Shown: positions 39,473 through 48,715 of the stretch, in pieces
How positions within the stretch are numbered: position 1 is the first letter of the stretch
How the letters are laid out: the number at the start of each line of letters is the position of its first letter
From: Micromonospora ureilytica
Lineage (GTDB): Bacteria > Actinomycetota > Actinomycetes > Mycobacteriales > Micromonosporaceae
Direction: 5' to 3'
Assembly (NCBI RefSeq): GCF_015751765.1
Contig: NZ_JADOTX010000001.1
Location: 5,580,001-5,644,000 of the forward strand
DNA: 64,000 nt
Made by a program: the position numbers and the translations under genes
The notes under the pieces: model-generated
What the model was told of the DNA's origin: nothing
The model's database searches: none
Seen by the model: only the letters and a program-made list of their open reading frames with translations

Positions 39473-40690
39473 GTGACCCACTACGTCGACAGTGAAGTCG
39501 GACGGCTCGGCACCGTACTGCTGCACCGGCCCGGCCCCGAACTGGCCCGGCTCACCCCACGCAACAACGACTCGCTGCTGTTCGACGCGATCCCGTGGGT
39601 GGGGCGTGCCCAGGAGGAGCACGACGCGTTCGCCGCCGCCCTGCGCGAGCGCGACGTCGAGGTGCTCTACCTCGCCACCCTGCTGGCCGAGACGCTTGCC
39701 GTAGCCGACGCCCGGGCCGAACTCACCGAGCAGGTGCTGCGCTCCCGACGGCTCGGCGACACCCTGCGCTCCCGCGTCGCCGACCACCTCGCCTACCTGG
39801 ACCCGGCCGCCCTGGCCGACGTGCTCACCGCCGGGCTGGCCCACGAGGAGTTGCGGATCAGCTCGGAGCGACCGGGTGGACTGGTCTACACGCTGATGGA
39901 CCGACACGACTTCGTCATCGATCCACTGCCCAACCTGCTGTTCACCCGCGACTCGTCGCTGTGGATCGGCGACCGGGTAGGTGTCACGAGCCTGGCCATG
40001 CCGGCCCGCCGCCGCGAGACCACCCTGACCGACGCCATCTACCGCCACCACCCCCGGTTCGCCGGCACCGAGTTCGTCTACCGCCCCGGCCTGGAGCACC
40101 TGGAGGGCGGGGACGTGCTGCTGCTCGCACCCGGGGTGCTGGCGGTCGGGGTGGGCGAGCGGACGACCCCGGCCGGCGCCGAGCGTCTCGGCCGGCAGGT
40201 CTTCGCCGCCGGCCTGGCCCACACCATCCTGGTGGTGCCGATCGCCCAGAAGCGCGCCACCATGCACCTCGACACCGTGTGCACGATGGTCGACGTGGAC
40301 GCCGTGCTGATGTACCCCAACATCGCGAGCGCGCTGTCCGCGTACACGGTGATCGCCGGCGCGGACGGCGAGGACCCCCGGGTGGACGGGCCGGCACCGT
40401 TCCTGCGGGCCGCCGCGGACGCGATGGACCTCGACCTGCTCCGGGTCATCGACACCGGGCTGGATCCGGTCACCGCGGAACGCGAGCAGTGGGATGACGG
40501 CAACAACACCCTCGCGCTGGCCCCCCGACTGTGCGTCGGCTACGAGCGCAACACCGAGACCAACGCCCAACTGGAGCGGGCCGGCATCGAGGTGATCCCG
40601 ATCGCCGGCTCCGAGTTGGGCTCCGGCCGCGGCGGACCGCGCTGCATGTCCTGCCCGATCACCCGCGACCCGCTACCCGTCGCCGGCTGA
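39473..40690 (+). CDS. arcA: Arginine deiminase ArcA
   Basis: 405 aa. Hydrolyses arginine to citrulline and ammonia. All pentein catalytic segments are present: NNDSLLFD near residue 31, PNLLFTRD (about 150-157), [10 protein letters not shown] (about 207-216), [11 protein letters not shown] (catalytic His) and the terminal GGPRCMSCP with the nucleophilic Cys. GTG 39473 follows a TACGCT box by 6 nt. No arcB or arcC lies next to it, so it acts alone here, and a palindromic operator sits just upstream. It converges with the DUF5926 gene, 19 bp apart. Confidence 0.96.
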   Translation: MTHYVDSEVGRLGTVLLHRPGPELARLTPRNNDSLLFDAIPWVGRAQEEHDAFAAALRERDVEVLYLATLLAETLAVADARAELTEQVLRSRRLGDTLRSRVADHLAYLDPAALADVLTAGLAHEELRISSERPGGLVYTLMDRHDFVIDPLPNLLFTRDSSLWIGDRVGVTSLAMPARRRETTLTDAIYRHHPRFAGTEFVYRPGLEHLEGGDVLLLAPGVLAVGVGERTTPAGAERLGRQVFAAGLAHTILVVPIAQKRATMHLDTVCTMVDVDAVLMYPNIASALSAYTVIAGADGEDPRVDGPAPFLRAAADAMDLDLLRVIDTGLDPVTAEREQWDDGNNTLALAPRLCVGYERNTETNAQLERAGIEVIPIAGSELGSGRGGPRCMSCPITRDPLPVAG

Positions 40691-40709
40691 ACGGGACGAC
40701 GGCCCCGGC

Positions 40710-41597
40710 TCAGCGCAGGGTGAGCTGGCGGCCGAGCAGCCCCTGACGGGCCCGACGGCCGGCGGCGTCGAGGGGGTCGGTGACGGTGAGCGCCTCCGTG
40801 TACCGCTTGGCGAACTGCGCCACCGGCTCCTCCCACTCGGCCGCCGGGGTCTCCTCCGGCAGGTCCCAGACCGGCACGAGTCGACCGTGCGCGCGGAACA
40901 TGCCGGCGAACTTGGTCTGCTCGCCGAGGGTCAGCGTGCCGGCCGCGCCGAGGCGGGCCAGCGCGTCGAGTGCGGCGTCCTCGTCGTCGGGCAGCACCCA
41001 CCGCACGTGGGACTTCTCCGGGACCTGACACCAGTAGGCGGCCTTCGCCGCGGTCAGCCGGACCGTCGGGTAGATGGCCGCGTTCGCCCGCTCCAGCGAC
41101 GCCTGGACGGTCGGATCGTCGGCGGCCCCGGGGTCGAGCCAGAAGTCGAAACCGTTGTGCATGGTGATGTCCAGCGGACCGTCCACGAGGATGTCCTGCA
41201 GACGCGGCCCGGGGCCGGGCAGCGGCGCCACTGCCACCTGGCCGCCCGGCTCGGTACGCAGAGCGCTGAGCAAGGCGTCGGCCAGATCCCGGGAGACGTC
41301 GCCGGACTGCTGGTGGCGCTGGAGACCGATGAGTACGCGGCCGTCCGGCTTGGTGATCGCCGGGGCGGCCATCGGCAGCACAGTGGCGAGCGTCGCCTCC
41401 CGGTCACCGAACTCCTCGACCAGGGCGGGCGCCAGCCGCAGCGGGGCGGAGGCGGCGGGCACCAACTCGCGCAGCGCGATCCACTCGGACTCGTCGACCA
41501 GCCCGTCGAACGGACGCGGCACGAAGACGTCCCGCACCTTCTCGCGGCGGGGGGCGGTGTCGGTGGCGGTGCGCTGGCTCTTTCGACGCTTACTCAC
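40710..41597 (-). CDS. DUF5926 family protein
   Basis: 295 aa, soluble. A basic N-terminus (KRRKSQRTATDTAPRREKVR) precedes a domain conserved among actinobacteria and now called DUF5926 (FVPRPFDGLVDESEWIALRE-type start). No catalytic motif is seen; function unknown. GTG 41597 is chosen because the basic SKRRKSQR start is typical and TAGGCT lies 8 nt upstream. A longer frame (to 42134) would overlap the ATPase gene and is rejected. Confidence 0.8.
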   Translation of the reverse strand: MSKRRKSQRTATDTAPRREKVRDVFVPRPFDGLVDESEWIALRELVPAASAPLRLAPALVEEFGDREATLATVLPMAAPAITKPDGRVLIGLQRHQQSGDVSRDLADALLSALRTEPGGQVAVAPLPGPGPRLQDILVDGPLDITMHNGFDFWLDPGAADDPTVQASLERANAAIYPTVRLTAAKAAYWCQVPEKSHVRWVLPDDEDAALDALARLGAAGTLTLGEQTKFAGMFRAHGRLVPVWDLPEETPAAEWEEPVAQFAKRYTEALTVTDPLDAAGRRARQGLLGRQLTLR

Positions 41598-41656
41598 GGC
41601 GTCACAGCCTAGAGCCCCGGGCGGCTGGCCGTGGCCGGGACCCGCCCGAGCCGTAC

Positions 41657-42124
41657 TCAGCCCGCCGGCACCAGGTTGGGTCGGGGCGCCGGCACCGGGT
41701 CGAACTCCGCCCAGACGCGCTGGCCCATGCCGTCCTGCTCGACGCCCCAGCGGCTGGCCAGGCCGGCCACGATGTGCAGCCCGCGCCCGTCCGCCGCGTC
41801 CGGGCTGGCCGTCCGGAGCCGTGGCCCGGTGCTCGGGCCGCCGCCGTCGGTGACCCGCAGCTGGATCAGTGCGCCCTCGGCCGACGGCCGTAGCCGCCAG
41901 GCAACCCGGATCACGCCGCCGGGCAGAGGTCCGGCGTGCCGCACCGCGTTGCCCACCAACTCCGCGAGTACAGCGATCAGGTCCGCGAGGAGCGTCGGGG
42001 GTACGACGCCCGCCAGCTCGGCGGCGAGCCGGTGCCGGGCCAGCCGTGCCCCGCCCGGGTGATGGGGAACCACCACGCACCAGGCTTGATCCCTCGCTGC
42101 TGCCGCTGCCACCGTCGCCTCCAC
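41657..42124 (-). CDS. GHKL ATP-binding (anti-sigma kinase-like) protein
   Basis: About 155 aa. A HATPase_c fold of the SpoIIAB/RsbW type: LVGNAVRHAGPLP is the N-box, RVTDGGG the G1 box, and DGRGLHIVAGLASRWGV the G2 region. Such proteins bind and phosphorylate anti-anti-sigma factors, though in Streptomyces-type genomes many are orphan. GTG 42124 is taken as start because AGGGG lies about 10 nt upstream and it avoids a large overlap with the kinase gene (stop 42141); ATG 42211 or 42223 would overlap it by 70-83 bp. It is probably co-transcribed with the histidine kinase. Confidence 0.8.
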   Translation of the reverse strand: MEATVAAAAARDQAWCVVVPHHPGGARLARHRLAAELAGVVPPTLLADLIAVLAELVGNAVRHAGPLPGGVIRVAWRLRPSAEGALIQLRVTDGGGPSTGPRLRTASPDAADGRGLHIVAGLASRWGVEQDGMGQRVWAEFDPVPAPRPNLVPAG

Positions 42125-42140
42125 GTCGCGCCACCCCTGG

Positions 42141-43595
42141 TCAACCGCGTGGTAGCCGCACCTCTGCGACCGTACCGCCGCCGGTCCTCGGACGTAGGGA
42201 TACCCATCCATTCTGCTGTTCAACGATCCGGCGGACGAGATAGAGGCCGAGCCCGGCCCCCGGGTAACCGCGACGGTCGCCCGACTCGCCCTGCCAGAAC
42301 CTGTCGAACGCCCGCTCCACGTGCTCGGGGCGGATGCCGATGCCCTGGTCGCTGACCCGGAACGCCACCAGTTGACCCCGGCCGCAAGCAGTGATCTCGA
42401 TGGGGGAATCCGGTGCCGAGTACTTACCGGCGTTTGTCGTCAACTCGGTCAGCACGGTGGCCAGGCTGGGCCGGTGACCGAGCGCCTTGGGCAGATCGCC
42501 CGGGAGGCGGAGCACCAGCCGGCGGCGCAACTCCGCCGGCAGGTCCACGACGGCGGCGCGCAGCGCCTCGCCGAGGTCGAACGGGGTGGGAGGGTCGTCG
42601 CCCGGCCCCGCCTCGGCCGCCGAGCTGAGAAGACGGTCGACCAACCGGGCCAGCTCGTTGGCGCGTTGCCCGATCACCCGGGCCGCCTGCCGTCGGTCGA
42701 CCTCGGTCAGCGACTCCCAGTGGTCGGTGAGGGTGTCCGCGTACCCCTTGATGACGGTGACCGGGGTGCGCAGCTCGTGGCTGGTCACCGCGACGAACAG
42801 TTCCCGGTCGTGGTCGCGGCGCTGCTGGTCGGTGATGTCGCGGAAGGTGACCACCCGCAACGTGCCCGGGCCGGGCAGGTCGCCGGAGGTGATCCGCAGC
42901 CAGCGGCCGTCCAGCATCCGGTGGTCCCGAACCTGCCCGGAGGGCGGCAGCGGGAACGGCAGCGGGCGGCTCAGCGCCTGCTCGACCGTCCGGCCGGTGA
43001 CCTGGGCGGCGGCCGGGTTCCAGAGCCGGACGTGCCCATCCCGGTCGACGACGGCCAGCCCGTCGGCGAGGGCCGCCACCACCGGGCCGTCGCCGTGCAC
43101 CGGCAGGCCACTCTGGTCGCCGTACATGTGCCCGACGCAGGACGCGAGGTAGGCGACCACCCCCTGCTGCTCGGCGTCCGGCTCGTCGTCGCCCGGGTAG
43201 AGCGCGTGCAGGCTGCCGACTGTGTGGCCGCCGATCTCGGCCCGGGAGACCGCCATCCGGCGCAGGCCGCTGCCGGCCAGTTCGCCGGCCAGCTTGCCGT
43301 TGAGGTCACTCACCCGCACCTGGCGCACCCGTGGCCCGGAGAGCAGGCAGACGGTGTCCGGGTCGTCGACCGCCAGCGGTCGACCGAGGGCCCACTCCGC
43401 CGCACCGGTCGCGGCGATCACGCGACCGCCGGTCGGGCCGAACTCGACGAACGCCATCCCGGCCGCGCCGAGCGCCGGCTGGGCCACCCGGAGCAGTTGG
43501 GTGAGGACCGGCAAGCCCGCGTCCCCAGAGTTGATCATCTCGATCACGACGGTGTGGCCGGCGAGGAGAGCGGGGAAATCGATACGCTCCGGCAT
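42141..43595 (-). CDS. Sensor histidine kinase with GAF-like and PAS domains
   Basis: 484 aa, no membrane helices. A GAF-like N-terminus (about 15-165), a PAS domain (about 170-250: LADGLAVVDRDGHVRLWNPAA), HisKA with the phospho-His in TSHELRTPVTV (about 268-278) and HATPase_c (LTTNAGKYS, SDQGIGIRPEH, GAGLGLYLVRRI). It is thus a cytoplasmic sensor. No response regulator is adjacent; the partner downstream is a second GHKL protein, which is unusual. ATG 43595 begins the conserved part; the frame is open 12 codons further. Confidence 0.88.
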   Translation of the reverse strand: MPERIDFPALLAGHTVVIEMINSGDAGLPVLTQLLRVAQPALGAAGMAFVEFGPTGGRVIAATGAAEWALGRPLAVDDPDTVCLLSGPRVRQVRVSDLNGKLAGELAGSGLRRMAVSRAEIGGHTVGSLHALYPGDDEPDAEQQGVVAYLASCVGHMYGDQSGLPVHGDGPVVAALADGLAVVDRDGHVRLWNPAAAQVTGRTVEQALSRPLPFPLPPSGQVRDHRMLDGRWLRITSGDLPGPGTLRVVTFRDITDQQRRDHDRELFVAVTSHELRTPVTVIKGYADTLTDHWESLTEVDRRQAARVIGQRANELARLVDRLLSSAAEAGPGDDPPTPFDLGEALRAAVVDLPAELRRRLVLRLPGDLPKALGHRPSLATVLTELTTNAGKYSAPDSPIEITACGRGQLVAFRVSDQGIGIRPEHVERAFDRFWQGESGDRRGYPGAGLGLYLVRRIVEQQNGWVSLRPRTGGGTVAEVRLPRG

Positions 43596-43650
43596 GTGCC
43601 GAGTCTGCCCCGCCGACCCGCTTTTGGGCACCCCCGCCCGGCCGATGAGG

Positions 43651-44439
43651 TCAGCGGTCCAGCCGGGCGAGGGCGTACGCCGGCCGGTCGGTGATGATCC
43701 CGTCCACCCCGGCGGCCAGCACCAGCTCCAGGTCGGTCGGGTCGTTGACCGTCCAGACGTACACCTGGTTGCCGGCCGCGCGCAGTGCGGGCAGCAGTTG
43801 CGGGCGGGCCCGGACCAGGCCGATTCCCGGCCCGGCGATCCGGGCGCCGAACGGCAGCCGGCCCAACCGCAACCAGCGCGGCAACACCTCCAGCAACAGC
43901 ACGGTGGGCAACGTCGGGGCCAACTCGTGCACCCGACGAACCGCCAGCGGGGAGAACGACATGACGGTGACCTGTACCGGGTCGTCCGGCGCGGGGTCGG
44001 CCAGCCCGTACCGGCGCAGCAGGTTGACCAGCCGCCGTTCCACGTTCGAGCCGTAGCGGGACGGGTGCTTCGTCTCCACCAGCAGCCGGACCGGCCGGCC
44101 GGCGGCGAGCACCGCGTCCAGGAGCCGGGCCAGGGTCAGTAGCCGGGTGTGCGACTCGTCCGGTGGCAGGTCGCCGTTCGGCGCGCTGCCCGGGTGCCAC
44201 GAGCCGAAGTCCAGGGCGTCCAGCTCGGCGAGCGTACGCGCGCTGACCAGACCGCGACCGTTGCTGGTGCGGTCGAGTCGTCGGTCGTGCACACAGACCA
44301 GATGCCCGTCCCGGGTCAGCCGGACGTCGCACTCCAGGCCGTCGGCGCCCTCGTCGAGAGCGCGCAGGTACGCGGCGAGGGTGTGCTCGGGTAGGTCGAA
44401 CGAGGCGCCGCGGTGCGCGAAGACCAGTGGCCCGCCCAT
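43651..44439 (-). CDS. Glycerophosphodiester phosphodiesterase
   Basis: 262 aa. Hydrolyses glycerophosphodiesters to glycerol 3-phosphate and an alcohol. FAHRGASFDLPEHT (about 7-20), LECDVRLTRDG and VCVHD supply the metal-binding and catalytic residues of the TIM barrel; LLVETKHP and WTVNDP are the later family motifs. There is no signal peptide, so it is probably cytoplasmic (UgpQ-like). It follows the rhodanese gene by 10 bp on the same strand, probably one operon. Confidence 0.92.
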   Translation of the reverse strand: MGGPLVFAHRGASFDLPEHTLAAYLRALDEGADGLECDVRLTRDGHLVCVHDRRLDRTSNGRGLVSARTLAELDALDFGSWHPGSAPNGDLPPDESHTRLLTLARLLDAVLAAGRPVRLLVETKHPSRYGSNVERRLVNLLRRYGLADPAPDDPVQVTVMSFSPLAVRRVHELAPTLPTVLLLEVLPRWLRLGRLPFGARIAGPGIGLVRARPQLLPALRAAGNQVYVWTVNDPTDLELVLAAGVDGIITDRPAYALARLDR

Positions 44440-44449
44440 TCCGCCGGCC

Positions 44450-44785
44450 TCAGATGACCTGGCCGGGCTGCCCGTTCGCGTCGACCACCGGTCGGCCGAC
44501 CGCAGCCCACTGGCGCATCCCGCCGTCGGCGTTGCGCACCTGCTCCCAGCCGTTGTTGATCAGGTAGGCGACGACCTGGGCGGAGCGCCCGCCGGAACGG
44601 CAGACGACCGCCACCTCCCGGTCGGTGGGCACCTCGGCCAGCCGGGCCGGCAGCTCCATCATCGGCAGGTGGTGGGCGGTGGGCGCGTGGCCAGCCGCCC
44701 ACTCGTCGTCCTCCCGCACGTCCAGCAGGTAGGTCTCGGCGGCGATCTCGGTCACGGGCACGGTGGGAACCTGGGGTCCGAACAC
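44450..44785 (-). CDS. Single-domain rhodanese-like protein
   Basis: 111 aa from GTG 44785 (115 from TTG 44797). YLLDVREDDEWAAGHAPTA is the conserved CH2A/B region and VVCRSGGRSAQ holds the active-site Cys of the persulfide loop. Sulfur transfer or redox signalling is typical; no partner enzyme is near. The TAGTGT box 8 nt upstream favours GTG 44785. Confidence 0.85.
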   Translation of the reverse strand: MFGPQVPTVPVTEIAAETYLLDVREDDEWAAGHAPTAHHLPMMELPARLAEVPTDREVAVVCRSGGRSAQVVAYLINNGWEQVRNADGGMRQWAAVGRPVVDANGQPGQVI

Positions 44786-44808
44786 AGGAAGCAACACTAG
44801 ATCCTCCC

Positions 44809-44833
44809 GGCCCGGTTCGGCACCGACCGGGCC
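44809..44833 (-). terminator. Terminator hairpin after the first LCP gene
   Basis: GGCCCGGT pairs with ACCGGGCC around a 9-nt loop, 11 bp after the stop codon of the LCP gene (minus strand). No T-run. Confidence 0.6.
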
Positions 44834-44843
44834 GTCGGCACCG

Positions 44844-45761
44844 TCACAACCGGGTCACCCAGCGGGGGTTGGCCTGCGCCCAGGCCGGCACCCGCGTGCC
44901 GCTGAGCGCCTCGAAGAGCCCGTTGCCCCCGTTGTCCAGCACCACGTACGAGACCTCGTCGATGGTCTGCGGCGAGGAGGGCACCTGGACGCCGCGCATC
45001 CCGTCGGGCGGCAGCGCGCGGAGCGCGAGGAGCAGATCCTCCAGGGGTACGCCATTGGTGTCGACGGTCAACGAGCCGCCTACCGCCCGGAGCACCTGGT
45101 CCAGTTTGACGGGGTTGCTCCGCAGGTCCGCCCGGCCGGCGCTGTCCAGCATCGCCCGGAGCAACTGCTGCTGGTGGTGTTGTCGGTCGTAGTCACCGCC
45201 GGGCAGGTCGTAGCGCTGTCGGACGTAGTCCAGCGCCTGCGCCCCGTCCATCTGGTGGCAGCCGGTGGGAAAGACACGGTTGGTATGGATCGAGCGGACC
45301 TCGGTGTCCACGCACATCTGCACCCCGCCGAGCAGGTCGATGACCTTCCGGAAGCCGGAGAAGTCGATCAGCGCGGCGCCGTCGAACCGGATTCCGGTGA
45401 GCCGGTGCAGGGTGGCGGAGAGCAGTTGGGCGCCGGCCTGCCCGCCGCCGCCGTGCTCGTACGCCGCGTTGATCTTGTCTTGACCGCCGCCGAAGCCGTT
45501 CGCGGGAGGGATGGCGACCAGCAGGTCACGCGGGATGGAGACCAGGTACGCCTCCCGCTGCCCGGCGGGGACGTGCACGATGAGGATGGTGTCCGAGCGT
45601 TGGTCCGGACCGCTGTCGCCCGGGCGCCGGTCGGAGCCGACCAGGAGGTAGTTGAGTGGCCCGTCCAGGTCGGTGCGGTCGGTGCGGGCGTCGGCGTCGA
45701 GCAGTTGCTCCTTGGTCACCGTGCGGTCGTACCGGTGGCTGAGCGTCTTGAGCCCGGCCAC
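44844..45761 (-). CDS. LytR-CpsA-Psr (LCP) family ligase, N-terminus lacks a standard start codon
   Basis: 305 aa from GTG 45761. LCP enzymes attach wall polymers from undecaprenyl-phosphate carriers to peptidoglycan outside the membrane. The core motifs are YLLVGSDRRPGD, DTILIVHV, SIPRDLLV, KINAAYEHGG and YVRQRYDLPGGDYDRQHHQQ. The membrane anchor that the family needs (ILLGIGLALVLLAGLAV) is encoded in frame just upstream, but no ATG, GTG or TTG precedes it. A GGGGAGG ribosome site lies before GTC 45893, exactly where a GTG would be expected. True extent is therefore probably 44844-45893, with a non-standard start or a sequence error. Confidence 0.82.
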   Translation of the reverse strand: MAGLKTLSHRYDRTVTKEQLLDADARTDRTDLDGPLNYLLVGSDRRPGDSGPDQRSDTILIVHVPAGQREAYLVSIPRDLLVAIPPANGFGGGQDKINAAYEHGGGGQAGAQLLSATLHRLTGIRFDGAALIDFSGFRKVIDLLGGVQMCVDTEVRSIHTNRVFPTGCHQMDGAQALDYVRQRYDLPGGDYDRQHHQQQLLRAMLDSAGRADLRSNPVKLDQVLRAVGGSLTVDTNGVPLEDLLLALRALPPDGMRGVQVPSSPQTIDEVSYVVLDNGGNGLFEALSGTRVPAWAQANPRWVTRL

Positions 45762-45984
45762 GGCGAGCCCCGCCAGCAGGACGAGGGCCAGGCCGATGCC
45801 GAGCAGGATCCGCGGCCCTCGGGTGCGAGGCGCCTGAGCGGACGGGGTCGCTCCGGCCCGGCCCGCTGCGTTCCGTCCCCACCTGGACGTGACCGCCTCC
45901 CCGCAGCCGATACGTGAAACCTGCTCACGTCAGGCTACGGGCGGTGAGGAGCCCGTCGCTGGCTTTCCGCGAACTACCGGGCCC

Positions 45985-47253
45985 TCACTTGCGGGTGGAG
46001 ATCACCTCGGGGTGGGTGAACACGAACTCGGCGAGTTTGTCCTGCTTGACGGCCCGGAACATCGCCATCGTCTCTTCGCTCAAGCCCTCGGTGTTGTTGT
46101 TGTTGGCGTTGAAGGTGCCGTTGTTGGTCTTGAGCATGGTCAGCTCGTTGCCGGTGACCCCGCGCATGGTGAAGATGAAGTCCTCGATCGGCACGCCGCC
46201 GGTGTCCAACACGAACGCCTTGCCCGCCGCCTTGATCAGGTTGTTCATCTTGGCCGGGTTGGACAACATCCCGCCCTCGGTGGCCTTCTTCGCCATCGCC
46301 TTGATCAGCTGCTGCTGGTTGGCCTGCCGGTCGTAGTCGCCGTTCTTGAGGGTCTTGCGCTGGCGGGAGTAGTCGAGCGCCGCCCAACCCTCCATCTCCT
46401 GGCAGCCCTTCTTGTGCACCACCGGGGTCCGCTGCTTGCCGGTCTTCTTGGCATCCGCGTTCCACATCGGCTGGCCGTCGACGTACGACATGTGCAGCGA
46501 CTTGACCTCCTGGCTGACACAGATCCGCACCGTGCCCAGGGTGTCGATGACGTTCTTGAAGCCACCGAAGTTGATGATCGCCGCGCCGTCGAAGCTGATC
46601 CCGGTGAGCCGCTTGATCGTCTGGGCCATCAGCTGGGCGCCACCCTCCCAGCCGCCGCCGTTGGCGGCACCGGCCTGGAACGCGGCATTGATCTTGCCGG
46701 AGCCGCCGCCGTAGCCGCTCTTCTCGAACGCGGGGATCTGCGCCTCGGTGTCCCGGGGGATCGAGATCAGGTACGCCTGGTCGTGCGTGGCCGGAATGTG
46801 CAGGACGATGATGCTGTCCGAGCGGACGTCGTCGGCGGCCCAGCGCTCCCGCGCGTCCACGCCGAGCAGCAGCATGTCGATCGGGCCGTCCAGGCTCGCG
46901 CCGCCCTCGGCATCGGACTTGCCGGCCTCACCCAGCAGGTTGCCCTTGGCGATGCCGCCGGTCGCCTGCCCGATCAGGGCCTTGCTGCCGACGATGGCCA
47001 CCCCGCTGCTCAGCATCAGCACGGCACCGAAGACCACTGTCAGCCTGGCCCAGAGCGGGTCCTTGCGCTTGGTCCGCTTCTTCGACCCACCGCCACCCGG
47101 GCGGTCACCGCCGCCACCACCACCGCTGCCGGGCGGGCGGGCGCCCGGCCCGCCGCCCGAGGGGCGTGCCTGAGCGGGGATGGCCGCAGCGACTCGACCG
47201 CTGGGGGCGGCTGACCCGGGGGAAGAAGGGTGACGACTGGCCTGAACCGGCAT
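45985..47253 (-). CDS. LCP family wall-polymer ligase
   Basis: 422 aa. A long Gly/Pro/Arg cytoplasmic N-terminus (about 1-68) leads to one membrane helix (LTVVFGAVLMLSSGVAIVG, about 71-89). The extracellular LCP domain carries LLLGVDARERWAADD, SIIVLHIPATHDQAY, SIPRDTEAQ, KINAAFQAG and DYSRQRKTLKNGDYDRQANQ with the Arg/Asp residues that bind the lipid pyrophosphate. Compared with its neighbours the loop VDGQPMWNADAKKTGKQRTP is extra. ATG 47253 is preceded by GGAGCACG. Middle of three LCP genes, each apparently on its own promoter. Confidence 0.93.
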   Translation of the reverse strand: MPVQASRHPSSPGSAAPSGRVAAAIPAQARPSGGGPGARPPGSGGGGGGDRPGGGGSKKRTKRKDPLWARLTVVFGAVLMLSSGVAIVGSKALIGQATGGIAKGNLLGEAGKSDAEGGASLDGPIDMLLLGVDARERWAADDVRSDSIIVLHIPATHDQAYLISIPRDTEAQIPAFEKSGYGGGSGKINAAFQAGAANGGGWEGGAQLMAQTIKRLTGISFDGAAIINFGGFKNVIDTLGTVRICVSQEVKSLHMSYVDGQPMWNADAKKTGKQRTPVVHKKGCQEMEGWAALDYSRQRKTLKNGDYDRQANQQQLIKAMAKKATEGGMLSNPAKMNNLIKAAGKAFVLDTGGVPIEDFIFTMRGVTGNELTMLKTNNGTFNANNNNTEGLSEETMAMFRAVKQDKLAEFVFTHPEVISTRK

Positions 47254-47412
47254 GCGTGCTCCAGCTCGTGATCAGGAGGGGGCGGCACCACTGTACGTAC
47301 ATCAAATCGACTTGGCGAGTTCATCCCGGGTCAATCCGGACGTCGAATTTTGCAGACTCAGTCGATCGTCGCCGTTCGATGACCCGAACGGCTGGTGCCC
47401 CTCGGGCCGTGG

Positions 47413-48639
47413 TCAGCCGCCGTCGTTGCTCTTCGGCGGGTTGGCCTTGACCCAGTCGGCCATCGTGTCCGCCGACATGGCCTGGTACATAGCGAGCGCC
47501 TTCTCCCGGTCCGACACCACCACCGACTCGCCGTTGATCGTGTCGCTGCCCGAGTTCGGGCTGGTCACAAAGGTGAGGTTCTGGCCGCGCAGGTTACGGA
47601 ACTGCAGCGCCATGTCTGTAACCGAGAAAGTCTGGTCGACGGTTACGGCCGCGGTCACCGACTTGAGGAAATCGTTGAGCTTCTTCGGGTTCGCCAGCGT
47701 GCCGGTGCTGGCCGCCTTGTCCATCAGTGCCCGCAGGAACTCCTGCTGGTGCCGCATCCGGGCGAAGTCCCCGTCCGGGAACTGCTTGCGCTGCCGGATC
47801 CAGTCCAACGCCTCCGCGCCGTCCATGTGGTTGGTGCCCTTGGTGAACGTCCGGTACGGCTTGTGGATCGAGGTGACGGTCCGCTCGACCTTCAGGTCCA
47901 CCCCGCCGAGGGCGTCGGTGACCTCCTTGAAACCGCCGAAGTCGATAGCCATCACGTGGTCGATCCGAACGTCGGTGAAGCACTCCACGGTGCGCACCGC
48001 CAGCGGCAGCCCACCGAACGCGAACGCCGCGTTGATCTTCGCGCGCGATCCGGAGCCGCAGTCCGCGCCGGCGCTCTCCGGGATCGGCACGTACAGGTCC
48101 CGGGGGATGGAGACCAGGTAGGCCTCCTGGTGGTCGGCCGGGATGTGCATGACGATGATCGTGTCGGCGCGCCACTGGCTCTTGCTGTCGACAGGCGCGT
48201 CCGGGTCCCGCGAGTCGCTGCCGACCAGCAGGATGTTCAGCGCGCCATCGACGGTCTTGGCCGGCCGGCCGCCGGTGATCTCCGCGAACGGGTCGGTGCG
48301 GGCCAGGTCACTGTTGAGGTTGCGGGCGTACAACCAGGCGCCGACGCTGCCGAGCAGCGCCAGCACCAGCACCGCGATCCCGGCCACGAGTGCGATCCGG
48401 CCCCAACGCGGTCGCGGGCCACGCCGACCGGGCCCACCGGCGTCACCCGGGCCGCCGGGCCCGGTGGGGCCTGCCGGGCCACCGGACCGAGGCTGCTCCT
48501 CGTCGTACGACGGGTAGAAGCGCGCCTCGGTCGGACGGGCACGCCCGGAGGCGCCCCGGTCGGGGCCGGGCACGGACGCGCGCCCGGCGCTGCGGTGCAG
48601 GTACGGATGTGGGACGCCGGCAGACGAGGTCGCGGACAT
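47413..48639 (-). CDS. LCP family wall-polymer ligase
   Basis: 408 aa. Cytoplasmic N-terminus of about 80 residues rich in Gly, Pro and Arg, one membrane helix (IALVAGIAVLVLALLGSVGAW, about 82-102), then the LCP domain: ILLVGSDSRDPDAP, DTIIVMHIPADHQEAYLVS, IPRDLYVPIPE, KINAAFAFGG and DWIRQRKQFPDGDFARMRHQ. ATG 48639 follows TACCCT by 7 nt, so it is a leaderless candidate. Located between the second LCP gene and a nucleotide-sugar enzyme, consistent with wall glycopolymer work. Confidence 0.93.
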   Translation of the reverse strand: MSATSSAGVPHPYLHRSAGRASVPGPDRGASGRARPTEARFYPSYDEEQPRSGGPAGPTGPGGPGDAGGPGRRGPRPRWGRIALVAGIAVLVLALLGSVGAWLYARNLNSDLARTDPFAEITGGRPAKTVDGALNILLVGSDSRDPDAPVDSKSQWRADTIIVMHIPADHQEAYLVSIPRDLYVPIPESAGADCGSGSRAKINAAFAFGGLPLAVRTVECFTDVRIDHVMAIDFGGFKEVTDALGGVDLKVERTVTSIHKPYRTFTKGTNHMDGAEALDWIRQRKQFPDGDFARMRHQQEFLRALMDKAASTGTLANPKKLNDFLKSVTAAVTVDQTFSVTDMALQFRNLRGQNLTFVTSPNSGSDTINGESVVVSDREKALAMYQAMSADTMADWVKANPPKSNDGG

Positions 48640-48646
48640 GTAACTC

Positions 48647-48652
48647 AGGGTA
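48647..48652 (-). promoter_or_regulatory. Leaderless -10 box TACCCT of the third LCP gene
   Basis: Minus strand TACCCT, 7 nt (GAGTTAC), ATG 48639. Confidence 0.5.
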
Positions 48653-48666
48653 CGTAGCGAGAGCCA

Positions 48667-48696
48667 CTGCCGCCTTCAGGCGACACTCAGCGGCAG
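48667..48696 (-). terminator. Hairpin after the SDR gene
   Basis: CTGCCGC/GCGGCAG around a 16-nt loop, 20 bp past the stop codon of the 48716-49693 gene. Confidence 0.5.
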
Positions 48697-48715
48697 GCGG
48701 TACGCGAAGATCCGG

